From Halorubrum depositum (lineage in GTDB: Archaea > Halobacteriota > Halobacteria > Halobacteriales > Haloferacaceae): a stretch of DNA of 64,000 bases. The notes under the pieces were generated by a model. It saw only the letters and a program-made list of their open reading frames with translations. It did no database searches and was not told the DNA's origin. Each line of letters opens with the position of its first letter. Position 1 is the first letter of the stretch. Shown here one piece after another: positions 1-7,632 of this stretch. The stretch is from assembly GCF_007671725.1 (NCBI RefSeq), contig NZ_VCNM01000003.1, positions 124,001-188,000 of the forward strand, written 5' to 3'. A program made the translations under genes and the position numbers.

Positions 1-1357
1 CGTCGATCGCCTCGTCGGGCGAGATGATGTCGGAGTCGGACTCACCCATCCCGGGACCGTACTTCGTCCCCATCTCCAGGCCGGGCGCCTCGAGGTCGCC
101 GAGGTCGTCCGCGAGGTCACGCGGGTCGACGATTTTGCCGGTGATGGCCGCCGCGGTGGCGACCTCGGGCGAGCAGAGGAAGACGGAGTCGTCCTCGATG
201 CCCGAGCGGCCCTCGAAGTTGCGGTTGAAGGTGCGCAGCGAGACGGAGTCGGAGGCGGGCACGTGACCGATGCCGATACACGCCCCGCAGGTCGCCTCGG
301 AGAAGTTGACGCCGGCCGCCATCATCTCCGCGGTCCAGCCCTCGCGGGCCAGCATCTCGGAGGCCTGCTTGGAGCCGGGCGCGACGATCATCTCGGTCTG
401 CTTGGCGACCTCGCGGCCCTCCAGCATCTTCGCGCTGGGGAGGATGTCCTCGTAGGCGCCGTTAGTACAGGAGCCGATGATGACCTGCTCGACGTCGGTG
501 CCCTCGTACTCGCTGACGGGGGCGACGTTGTCGGGCATCGACGGGGCGGCCACGAGCGGCTCGAGGTCGGAGAGGTCGACCTCGATCGTCTCCGCGTACT
601 CCGCGTCGTCGTCGGGCTGGAGGTCGACGTGCTCCTCCTCGCGGTCCTGGCGCGCGAGCCAGTCTTTCGTCTTCTCGTCGGTGGCGAAGATCGAGGAGGT
701 GGCGCCGAGCTCGGTGCCGAGGTTGGTGATCGTGGTCCGCTCGGGGATCGAGAGGTTCTCGGCGCCGGGGCCGGTGTACTCGAAGATCTTGCCGACGCCG
801 CCCTTGACCGTCAGCTCGCCGAGGAGGTGCAGCGCGATGTCCTTCGCGGTCGCCCACTCGGGGAGCTCCCCTTCGAGGTGGACGTTGACGACTTCCGGCA
901 TCTCGACGTAGTAGGGGCCGCCGCCCATGGCGACGGCGATGTCGAGCCCGCCCGCGCCGATCGCGAGCTGGCCGAGCCCGCCGGGAGTCGGCGTGTGCGA
1001 GTCGGAGCCGAGCAGCGTCTTGCCGGGCGCGGCGAAGTTCTCCTTGTGGACCTGGTGGCAGATGCCGTTGCCGGGCCGCGAGAAGTAGGCGCCGTACGTG
1101 CCGGCCGCCGAGCGGAGGAACCGGTGGTCGTCGGTGTTCTTGAAGTCGAACTGGTACGTCTGGTGGTCGCAGTACTGCGCGGCGAGCTCCGTCTGGACCT
1201 CGTCGAGGTCCAGCGCCTCGAACTGGAGCCACACCATCGTCCCAGTCGTGTCCTGGGTCAGCACCTGGTCGATCTCGATGCCGATCTCCTCGCCGGGCGT
1301 CAGCTCGCCCTCGACGAGGTGGTCATCGAGGATCTTCTCCGTAATCGTTTGTCCCAT
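1..1357 (-). CDS. acn: Aconitate hydratase (3' end missing)
   Basis: This enzyme interconverts citrate and isocitrate in the TCA cycle through a [4Fe-4S] cluster in the cytoplasm. About 452 residues are visible from the start MGQTITEKILDDHLVEG; the family is roughly 650 aa in haloarchaea, so the C-terminal swivel domain lies left of the window. The cluster cysteines are Cys297 in the GSCTNG motif and Cys357/Cys360 in CGACIG. The aconitase signature GSDSHTPTPGG is also present. The start ATG at 1357 is chosen because a TATA-like box lies about 30 nt upstream, leaving almost no leader. The gene stands alone, divergent from dut. Confidence 0.95.
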   Translation of the reverse strand, partial: MGQTITEKILDDHLVEGELTPGEEIGIEIDQVLTQDTTGTMVWLQFEALDLDEVQTELAAQYCDHQTYQFDFKNTDDHRFLRSAAGTYGAYFSRPGNGICHQVHKENFAAPGKTLLGSDSHTPTPGGLGQLAIGAGGLDIAVAMGGGPYYVEMPEVVNVHLEGELPEWATAKDIALHLLGELTVKGGVGKIFEYTGPGAENLSIPERTTITNLGTELGATSSIFATDEKTKDWLARQDREEEHVDLQPDDDAEYAETIEVDLSDLEPLVAAPSMPDNVAPVSEYEGTDVEQVIIGSCTNGAYEDILPSAKMLEGREVAKQTEMIVAPGSKQASEMLAREGWTAEMMAAGVNFSEATCGACIGIGHVPASDSVSLRTFNRNFEGRSGIEDDSVFLCSPEVATAAAITGKIVDPRDLADDLGDLEAPGLEMGTKYGPGMGESDSDIISPDEAID

Positions 1358-1382
1358 ATCATCCGCACGTCGCTCTCCCGTG

Positions 1383-1391
1383 GATATAAAA
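1383..1391 (-). promoter_or_regulatory. TATA-like box of aconitase
   Basis: On the minus strand this reads tttatatcc, centred about 30 nt before the aconitase ATG. With archaeal TATA-to-start spacing near 25 nt, transcription would begin almost at the start codon, a leaderless arrangement. Seen as sequence only; no start site is mapped. Confidence 0.5.
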
Positions 1392-1623
1392 CCCGCGAGT
1401 TTCCCGAAAGATCGACCGTGTAGGATCCGTCTCGCCGGCAATTCTTGGCGGGAGATCGGCGGGGTACCGTTCCCCGTGTGAGCGATACGCGTAACGAGTG
1501 TATAAGGCTCATAAAGGCCGTTATCGGCCGAATTCTCCGGGTCTCCCGCCGGCGGCGAACCGGCGGGTCCGCGCCGCGGCGGCGTGCGACACCGTTTAGT
1601 CTCGCCCGCGGATTCGGTCGGGC

Positions 1624-2097
1624 ATGTTCGACTCGGGAGCGACGGTCGCGGCGGCGCTGGAAGCCGGCGACGCCGACCTCGACGACGCGCAGCGACAGCC
1701 GAACGGCGTCGACCTCACGGTCGGGGAGATATTCGAGCAGACGACCCCCGGACGGATCGGCCGCGACGGGAAGCGCGTCGGCGAGCGCGAGGCGGTGCCG
1801 GTCGAGGACGGCGCGTACCGGCTTGACCCGGGGACGTACGTGGTCCGGTACGGGGAGCCGGTGCGGATCCCCAGCGAGCGGGTCGGGTTCGTGCTCCCGC
1901 GGTCGACGCTGCTCCGGAACTCCTGTACCCTCGACACCGCCGTCTGGGACGCCGGCTACGAGGGTGTCGGCGAGGGGCGCCTCGACGTCGGCCACGCGAT
2001 CGAGATCGAGCCGGGGGCGCGGATCGCCCAGCTGGTGCTCGCCGAGGCCGATCACGACGGGGCGTACGAGGGGTCGTATCAGGGAGAGAATCTCTGA
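1624..2097 (+). CDS. dut: dUTPase / dCTP deaminase family protein
   Basis: Predicted deoxyuridine 5'-triphosphate nucleotidohydrolase of the trimeric dUTPase/dCTP deaminase fold, 157 aa. It would hydrolyse dUTP to dUMP, keeping uracil out of DNA and supplying dUMP for thymidylate. Family features are QPNGVDLTVGEIFE near residues 24-37, a central LPRSTLLRN (about 91-99) and AVWDAGYEG (about 105-113), which holds the residues that contact the uracil and sugar. The length matches haloarchaeal members rather than the longer bacterial Dcd. A TATA-like gtttagt lies about 30 nt before the start. A dCTP-deaminating bifunctional activity cannot be excluded from sequence. Confidence 0.85.
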   Translation: MFDSGATVAAALEAGDADLDDAQRQPNGVDLTVGEIFEQTTPGRIGRDGKRVGEREAVPVEDGAYRLDPGTYVVRYGEPVRIPSERVGFVLPRSTLLRNSCTLDTAVWDAGYEGVGEGRLDVGHAIEIEPGARIAQLVLAEADHDGAYEGSYQGENL

Positions 2098-2126
2098 GAA
2101 GCGGTCGCTCGTCGGTGTGAAAGGAC

Positions 2127-2172
2127 GAACGACACGCCCGTGCCGGGAAAAGATGGCACGGGCGTGTCGTTC
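2127..2172. terminator. Perfect 18-bp inverted repeat after dut
   Basis: Arms at 2127-2144 and 2155-2172 are exact reverse complements, separated by a 10-nt loop (gggaaaagat). It lies 29 nt past the dut stop and about 150 nt past the end of the convergent monooxygenase gene. It could act as a processing or termination hairpin, or be the remains of a small palindromic element. There is no T-run, so simple archaeal termination is not obvious. Confidence 0.5.
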
Positions 2173-2185
2173 AGTAGGTCCCCGC

Positions 2186-2215
2186 TGACGCTTCGGCCCT
2201 CCAAGCGAAGCGTCA
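2186..2215. repeat. Second inverted repeat between convergent genes
   Basis: Ten-bp arms tgacgcttcg and cgaagcgtca are separated by a 10-nt loop, 13 nt after the first hairpin. Two perfect hairpins in a row occupy most of the dut/monooxygenase convergent spacer (2098-2323). Nothing coding is recognised in this spacer. Confidence 0.5.
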
Positions 2216-2323
2216 CGCGAAACAAGCGGTGGAACGTACTTAAGCGTAGCGGGGGCGGCAGCGCTGTCGGATTCGGATCCGATGAAGTCGGTTCGGAATC
2301 GCCCGACTCGAGCGGGAGGTCAG

Positions 2324-3694
2324 CTACTGTCTCGCCGGGTGGTCCTCGCGGAGCCGCGACTGCCCCTCCCCGAGCAGTCGCTCCCGGAGGGTGCCGCCGC
2401 GGCGCGCGTCGCCGTCTTCGGGGTCCGGAACGAGCCCGCGCTCGCGCAGCTCCGGGACGACGAGGTCGACGAAGTCCGTCAGCGAGTCGGGGCGAACGAC
2501 CTCCTTCACGTTGAACCCGTGGACGCCGACCTCCTCGTGCCAGTACGCTAACTCGTCGGCGATCACGTCGGGGGTGCCGACGATCTTCGGCGAGGTGGTG
2601 CCGAGCCCGCAGAACTCCGCGACCTCGCGGACCGTCCACTCGCGGTCCGGCTGCGCTTTGGTGAACGCGTTCATCGTCCCCTGGATCGCGTCCGTCTCGA
2701 TGTGCTCGACCTTCTGGTCGGGGTCGAGCTCCGAGAGGTCCATGTCGAGGAAGCCGGAGAGGAGCGCGAGCGTCGCCTCGATGTCGACGTGGCGCTTGTA
2801 CTCCTCGTACTTCGCCTCCGCGAGCGCCTGCGTCTCGCCGACGACGGGGACGACGCCGATGAAGAACTTCAGGCTCTCGGGGTCGCGGCCGTGGTCGGCC
2901 GCGCGCGACTTCACGTCCTCGATGTACTCGCGGACGCCCGCCTCGGTCGGCTGGCTGGCGAAGACGGCCTCGGCGTTCGCGGCCGCGAACTCCCGCCCGC
3001 GGTCGGAGGATCCGGCCTGGTAGACGACGGGGGTCCGCTGCGGCGAGGGCTCGCAGCCGTGGGGACCGGGCACGGAGAAGTGCTCTCCCTCGTGGTCGAT
3101 CGCCGAGACCTTCTCGGGGTCGGTGTACCGCCCCGCCTCGCGGTCGACCTCGACCGCGTCGTCGTCCCACGACTCCTCCCACAGCGCGTAGCAGACGTCG
3201 AGGAACTCGTCGGCGCGGTCGTAGCGCGTCTCCTTGTCCATCCGCTCGTCGAGACCGAGGTTCTCGGCCGCCGACTGCAGGTAGGAGGTGACGACGTTGA
3301 TCGCGACCCGCCCGTCGGTGAGGTGGTCGAGCGTGGAGAACTCCCGCGCGAGCTGGTACGGGTGGGTGTACGTCGTCGAGCGCGTCACGGCGAAGCCGAG
3401 GTCGTCGGTGACCTCGGCCATCGCGGGGACGACGAGCTGCGGGTCGCTCGCGGGCGTCTGGACCGCCTTCTCCACCGCGGTGTGGCGGTCGTCGCCGTAC
3501 ACGTCGTAGATCCCGCGCACGTCCGCGAAGAACACCGCGTCGAAGCCGCCGCGCTCGGCGGTCCTCGCGACCTCGGTCCAGTACTCCCGGTCGGTGTACT
3601 CCGGCGACCGGTCGCCGGGGTAGGTCCACGACCCCGGCGAGACGTGCTCGACGGAGGCCATGGTGAAGAGGTTGAGATGCAGGCGGTCGGGCAT
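2324..3694 (-). CDS. FMN-dependent monooxygenase, NtaA/DmoA/SnaA type
   Basis: A 456-aa bacterial-luciferase-fold protein of the NtaA/SnaA/DmoA group, flavin monooxygenases that use FMNH2 from a partner reductase. The N-terminus (LHLNLFTM, then TYPGDRSPEYTDREYW) and GGFDAVFFADVRGIYDVY are typical of the subgroup, as is the central VVYQAGSSDRGREFAA block. The usual length is 430-470 aa, so it is complete. No flavin reductase is adjacent, so the physiological substrate cannot be deduced. It is transcribed toward the dut hairpins and is preceded by about 100 nt separating it from the CBS gene in the same direction. Family assignment is secure; substrate is not. Confidence 0.85.
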   Translation of the reverse strand: MPDRLHLNLFTMASVEHVSPGSWTYPGDRSPEYTDREYWTEVARTAERGGFDAVFFADVRGIYDVYGDDRHTAVEKAVQTPASDPQLVVPAMAEVTDDLGFAVTRSTTYTHPYQLAREFSTLDHLTDGRVAINVVTSYLQSAAENLGLDERMDKETRYDRADEFLDVCYALWEESWDDDAVEVDREAGRYTDPEKVSAIDHEGEHFSVPGPHGCEPSPQRTPVVYQAGSSDRGREFAAANAEAVFASQPTEAGVREYIEDVKSRAADHGRDPESLKFFIGVVPVVGETQALAEAKYEEYKRHVDIEATLALLSGFLDMDLSELDPDQKVEHIETDAIQGTMNAFTKAQPDREWTVREVAEFCGLGTTSPKIVGTPDVIADELAYWHEEVGVHGFNVKEVVRPDSLTDFVDLVVPELRERGLVPDPEDGDARRGGTLRERLLGEGQSRLREDHPARQ

Positions 3695-3796
3695 GGGCGC
3701 GGATACGGGAGGCCCCGGTAATACCCCACAGAAAGGGGCGTCACTTGTCGGCGTCGCGGACGCGGTGGAGAGTCGACCGCGAGAAGCGGACGAGAC

Positions 3797-4204
3797 CTAC
3801 GGCGACGCCGTCTCCGGCGAGGAGACGTACGCGGCGAAGTCGGAGGTCGTGATGATCCCGATCGGCGTGTCGCCGTCGACGACGGGCACGTGGTGGAAGC
3901 CGTGCTTGACCATGAGCGAGGCCACCGCCGAGACGGAGTCCTGCGCGCCGGCCGTGATCGGGTCGCTGGTCATGTACCGCTCGACGGTCGTCTCCGCTTT
4001 CGGCTGGCTCTTCGCGACGATGTCGACGAAGTCGGTCGTGGTGAGGATACCGACCAGCGCGCCGTCGTCGTCGACGACCAGCGCCGAGCTGATGTCGTTG
4101 TCGAGCAGCACGGCGGCCGCGTCCTCGACCAGCGTGTCGGGCGTCACCGTGTGGAGCTCGCTCGTCATCAGCCGCGCGACGAACACGTCTTCGATGTCGT
4201 CCAT
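3797..4204 (-). CDS. Two-CBS-domain protein
   Basis: A 135-aa protein made of a single CBS pair (Bateman module). CBS1 (about 5-60) contains VARLMTSELHTVTPDTLVEDAA and VVDDDGALVGILTTTDF; CBS2 (about 70-130) contains VERYMTSDPITAGAQDSV and PVVDGDTPIGIITTSDF. Such stand-alone modules bind adenine nucleotides and regulate partners. An upstream in-frame ATG at 4324 exists, but the start at 4204 (MDDIEDVFVARL) is preferred because the extension is low-complexity and overlaps the upstream gene's end. The upstream sequence gtataagg looks like a TATA box. The partner is unknown. Confidence 0.85.
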   Translation of the reverse strand: MDDIEDVFVARLMTSELHTVTPDTLVEDAAAVLLDNDISSALVVDDDGALVGILTTTDFVDIVAKSQPKAETTVERYMTSDPITAGAQDSVSAVASLMVKHGFHHVPVVDGDTPIGIITTSDFAAYVSSPETASP

Positions 4205-4260
4205 ACGTGTGAGTCCGTCGCTCGGGGTATAAGGATTCCCACAGCGAGCGTCGACGCCGG

Positions 4261-5217
4261 CTAGCGGAACCGCGAGAGCCCCGACTGCCGGCGCGGCCCG
4301 GTGCCGTCGGGGTCGGCCACCCACGCGGTCCGTTCGTCGCGGAGCCCGTCGCGGTCGACCGCCGGGGGGTCGGCGGGGTCGTACGCGTCACAGCCCGCGC
4401 CGCAGTCGCGACCCGGGTCGACCACGCGATCGAACCGCTCGCAGTACGGCCGGCCGTCCGCGGTCGCCGTCGCGTGCGCGCATCCCGGGGGCGCGGGGCG
4501 CCACCCCTTCCCGTACGCGCGCTCCGCGATCCGGCGCCGCTTGCGGGCCAGCGCGTCCGGGTCGACGAGCGCGACGTCGGTCCGGAGCGACCGCTCGTCG
4601 CGGATCTCGACGCCGGGCGCGCCGGGGTCGAGGGGGGAGGGTTCCCGGACCACCTCGCGCTCGCCCGTCTCGGGGTCGAGCCGCCAGACGCCGACCGGGT
4701 CGGGGATCCGATTCAGGTGCGCGCGGGTGACGTACGAGGCGGTGGCGAGGATCGCCTCGTCGAACAGCCCGAGCGCGACGTCGTACCGCAGTTGGGCCGC
4801 CAGGTCGCCCGGCGTCCCGAGGTCCGGCTTGTTCTCGATCGCGGTCAGCGAGCCGACCCAGTCGTCGGGGTAGCGGGCGGTCGCGCGCACGACCGGGCGC
4901 CCGTCGCGGCGCTCGCGCTCGAGGTAGCCGACCTCGACCGCGCGCTCGACGACCGCGGCCGCGCGCTCTGGCGGGAGGTCGAACGCGTCCGCGACGGGGA
5001 CCGCCTCGCCGGGACCGACCGCCGCCTCGAGCGCGGGGCCCGGGATCCGCTCGGACGCGATCGCCGCCCGCCGGTCGAACCCCGGGCCGGGCTCTACCAC
5101 GCAGACGTCGACGATCCGGCCGCCGGGGTTCGTGACCCCCGAACCGAGCTGGCGGGCGATCACCCGATCCGGCGATTCGAGCGCGGCGCATAAGGCCAGC
5201 TCGAACCGAAACTCCAT
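4261..5217 (-). CDS. Haloarchaeal DUF5787-like protein, possible RecB-type nuclease
   Basis: A 318-aa protein that I recall as the haloarchaeal DUF5787 family; no function is established. Visible features: Asp37 in GRIVDVCVVE, then Glu128-Asn-Lys130 in SLTAIENKPD, and Gln142 in LAAQLRYDVALG, an arrangement resembling the D-ExK-Q pattern of PD-(D/E)xK nucleases. Near the C-terminus are four cysteines, Cys246, Cys259, Cys272 and Cys276, within PGCAHAT, PYCERFD and RDCGAGC, which could bind zinc or an Fe-S cluster. Together this recalls Cas4/AddB-like nucleases, but that is inference from motifs. The ATG at 5217 gives the MEFRFELALCAALES start. Confidence 0.7.
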   Translation of the reverse strand: MEFRFELALCAALESPDRVIARQLGSGVTNPGGRIVDVCVVEPGPGFDRRAAIASERIPGPALEAAVGPGEAVPVADAFDLPPERAAAVVERAVEVGYLERERRDGRPVVRATARYPDDWVGSLTAIENKPDLGTPGDLAAQLRYDVALGLFDEAILATASYVTRAHLNRIPDPVGVWRLDPETGEREVVREPSPLDPGAPGVEIRDERSLRTDVALVDPDALARKRRRIAERAYGKGWRPAPPGCAHATATADGRPYCERFDRVVDPGRDCGAGCDAYDPADPPAVDRDGLRDERTAWVADPDGTGPRRQSGLSRFR

Positions 5218-5362
5218 AGGGAGGGGAAGGGCGTCGACGAGTAAAGCGCGTCGGCGCGGTCGGTTGCGGCGACGACGGGAGGAGCGACGGCGTCCCCGAG
5301 GAGAGGCGCGACCGCACCGCCGCGGTCGAAACCGGTATTCCCCGGCGTCGCCAACGTCGACC

Positions 5363-5746
5363 ATGCGCCGGGTCACCCGGAACCTCCTCGTCGCCATCGC
5401 GCTGGTCGTCGTCGCCCTGCTCGCGTTAGGGGCCCTGCCGAGCTACCTCGGCAGCGGCGACCCCTACTACCTGACCGCCGAGCCGATCGAGACCGACGAG
5501 CCGGCCGTGGACGCGAACAACGTCTCCGAGCGACGGTGGCCGTTTCTGACGAGCGCGCTAACGAGCGACGACGGCCGCTCCGACCCGTACCGGGCCGACT
5601 CCTACGGGATCAAGGAGTGGTTCACCCACACGCCGTTCGACGAGGTGGACGCCCTCGTTCGACAGACCCCCGAGGCCGCGACGGACGACGGCGTCCGCGT
5701 GCGGTACGAGGGTGCCGTCTACCGCGTGGAGGTGGTGCGGCCGTGA
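5363..5746 (+). CDS. Membrane-anchored uncharacterised protein
   Basis: A 127-aa protein with one N-terminal transmembrane segment (about 7-29, LLVAIALVVVALLALGALPSY) followed by an acidic extracellular or peripheral domain of about 95 residues. No catalytic motif was recognised. Its TGA overlaps the GTG of the downstream NUDIX gene (shared GTGA), so the two are translationally coupled and probably functionally linked. The family looks haloarchaea-specific but I cannot name it. The start ATG at 5363 gives a compact positively charged MRRVTRN before the membrane helix. Confidence 0.75.
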   Translation: MRRVTRNLLVAIALVVVALLALGALPSYLGSGDPYYLTAEPIETDEPAVDANNVSERRWPFLTSALTSDDGRSDPYRADSYGIKEWFTHTPFDEVDALVRQTPEAATDDGVRVRYEGAVYRVEVVRP

Positions 5747-6348
5747 GCGACGACGCGCCGGCCGCCGACCTCCGCGACCTCCCGGCCTTTTCCGACGGCC
5801 GCAACCACTCGCTGCCGGGCGAGCCGGAGTGGCCGGTGCGGGAGGTCGCCGTCGAGTACGACCCCGGCTGGTTCGTCGGCGGGTACGACCGCGTCGAGCA
5901 GCCGGACGGGTCGGAGAAGAACTACTACTGGGCGGAGCTGTCGCCCGCGACGGTCGTGGTCGCGGTCGCCGACGGCGACGTGCTGTTCGTCGAGCAGTAC
6001 CGCCCGACGGTCCGGAACACCCAGCTGGAGCTGCCCGCCGGGATCGTCGAGCGCGGCGAGTCGTACACCGCGGCGGGGGCGCGCGAGCTGGCCGAGGAGA
6101 CCGGCTTCGCGCCGTCGTCGACGTCGCTGCTCCAGGAGGTGTGGTGCTCGACCGGCGTGCTCCGCCACAAGCGCGGCTACGTGTTCGCAGAGGGGCTCGA
6201 GCCTGTCGACGTCGACCACGACAGCAACGAGTTCCTCTCGCCCCGGGCGGTGCCGGTCGAGGAGGCGCTCGAACTCGCCCGTGAGCCGCCGACGAACGAC
6301 GCGACGCTGGAGGGGCTCCTGCTCGCCGACCGGGAGGGGCTACTGTAG
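5743..6348 (+). CDS. NUDIX hydrolase, ADP-ribose pyrophosphatase-like
   Basis: A 201-aa NUDIX protein. The Nudix box GIVERGES...ARELAEETGF (about residues 100-122) fits G-x5-E-x7-REUxEE-xGU, giving the Mg-binding glutamates. The preceding LFVEQYRPTVRNTQLELPAG block is typical of ADP-ribose/NDP-sugar pyrophosphatases, so ADP-ribose hydrolysis is the likely role. It starts with GTG inside the stop of the upstream membrane protein gene. Downstream, nadE makes NAD, so an NAD/ADP-ribose housekeeping theme is plausible for this neighbourhood. Confidence 0.85.
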   Translation: MSDDAPAADLRDLPAFSDGRNHSLPGEPEWPVREVAVEYDPGWFVGGYDRVEQPDGSEKNYYWAELSPATVVVAVADGDVLFVEQYRPTVRNTQLELPAGIVERGESYTAAGARELAEETGFAPSSTSLLQEVWCSTGVLRHKRGYVFAEGLEPVDVDHDSNEFLSPRAVPVEEALELAREPPTNDATLEGLLLADREGLL

Positions 6349-6446
6349 GGGGCGCCCGACCCGGGGGCAGGCTCCGGAACCCGACGCGCGTCCAGTTCCG
6401 CGCGCCGACGGGGAGGTATTAGTCGTCTCGGCCCCTGCCTCCCTCC

Positions 6447-7280
6447 ATGAACCGGACCTCGGAGCAGTCGGTGTTGCTGTCGGACGACCCCCCGCTCGAC
6501 CTCCGCCTCTCGGAGGCGGAGCTGGAGGCGACCCGCGAGCGCCTCGTCTCGTTCATCGCGGACGTCGTCGACGACGCCGGCGCGGAGGGCGCCGTCCTCG
6601 GCCTCTCGGGCGGGATCGACTCGACGCTGACCGCCCACCTCGCCGTCGAGGCGCTCGGCGAGGACGGGCTCCACGGGATCACGATGCCCTCGACGGTGAA
6701 CGACCCCGACGTGATGAGCGACGCGGAGCGCGTCGCTCACGAGCTCGGGATCGAGTACGACGTGGTCGAGATCCAGCCGATCGCGGAGTCGTTCTTCGAC
6801 GCGTTCCCGGAAGCCGCCGAGGACCGGACGGCGGCGGGGAACGTGTACGTTCGGACCCGCGCGGTCCTGAACTACCTCGTCGCCAACGCGGAGAATCGAG
6901 TGGTGCTCGGAACGGGGAACCGCGCGGAGGCGATGACCGGATACTTCACGAAGTACGGCGACCAGGCGGTCGACTGCAACCCGATCGGGAACCTCTACAA
7001 ACAGCAGGTCCGCCAGCTGGCGGCGCACGTCGGCGTCCCGCGCGACCTCGTGATGCAGGAGCCGACCGCGGGGATGTGGGAGGGCCAGACCGACGCCGAG
7101 GAGATGGGGCTCGACTACGACACCGTCGACGCGATCCTCGCCGTCCACGTCGACGGCGGCCTCTCCCGGGCGGCGACGGTCCGCGAACTCGACGTGCCCG
7201 CCGAGGCCGTCGACCGCGTCGTCGAGCTCCACGAGCGGAGCGCCCACAAGCGGTCGATGCCGCCGGCTCCGGAGCGGTAA
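6447..7280 (+). CDS. nadE: NH3-dependent NAD+ synthetase
   Basis: Converts deamido-NAD, ATP and ammonia to NAD, the last step of NAD biosynthesis, in the cytoplasm. It is 277 aa, the length of the ammonia-dependent enzyme without a glutaminase domain. The N-type ATP pyrophosphatase loop SGGIDST is at about residues 54-60. Other family blocks are VLGTGNRAEAMTGYFTKYGD (about 152-171) and the PTAGMWEGQTDEEE-like segment, here EPTAGMWEGQTDAEEMG. It lies 98 nt after the NUDIX gene in the same direction. Confidence 0.95.
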   Translation: MNRTSEQSVLLSDDPPLDLRLSEAELEATRERLVSFIADVVDDAGAEGAVLGLSGGIDSTLTAHLAVEALGEDGLHGITMPSTVNDPDVMSDAERVAHELGIEYDVVEIQPIAESFFDAFPEAAEDRTAAGNVYVRTRAVLNYLVANAENRVVLGTGNRAEAMTGYFTKYGDQAVDCNPIGNLYKQQVRQLAAHVGVPRDLVMQEPTAGMWEGQTDAEEMGLDYDTVDAILAVHVDGGLSRAATVRELDVPAEAVDRVVELHERSAHKRSMPPAPER

Positions 7281-7326
7281 GCGGCGACAGCGGCGACAGG
7301 AGGGCCGGAGCGGGGAGGACGATCGG

Positions 7327-7476
7327 TCAGGCGTCGTGCGCCCGTTGTTTCGTGACCTCCGCGATACCGGCGTTGGCCGAGCAGTTCGGGCACGCGTGGA
7401 TCCGGCCGCGCGCGTCGGAGAACACGCGGGCGAACCGGTCCGAGACGTGCGCGTCGCAGTGTTCACACGTGGGCAT
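7327..7476 (-). CDS. Small zinc-finger protein (49 aa)
   Basis: This 49-aa gene was found by direct reading and is too short for ordinary ORF cutoffs. The protein begins MPTCEHCDAHVSDRF and carries a second HACPNC pair, giving CxxC-x22-CxxC, a zinc ribbon-like knuckle. It ends TKQRAHDA. Small proteins of this pattern recur in haloarchaea and are thought to bind nucleic acid or protein partners, though no function is known here. It is convergent with nadE (46 nt apart). An AT-rich stretch (7500-7530) upstream may hold its promoter. Confidence 0.75.
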   Translation of the reverse strand: MPTCEHCDAHVSDRFARVFSDARGRIHACPNCSANAGIAEVTKQRAHDA

Positions 7477-7632
7477 AACGGGGACTCTCCTCGTGTGAGG
7501 TGGCGTCGTGTATCATGGTATTCTGTGCGTGTGAGAGTTGGTCACGAACGCCTAAGTGGGCTTTCCGAACTCCGGCCCAAATTACACCCAAAACCCCGAC
7601 CGATCGTCGGAAAAGACGGGTCGACGCCGCGG

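Noticed and set aside
263-1423. 386-aa open frame antisense to aconitase
   Set aside because: High GC gives long shadow frames; the opposite strand encodes a clear aconitase with conserved cysteines.
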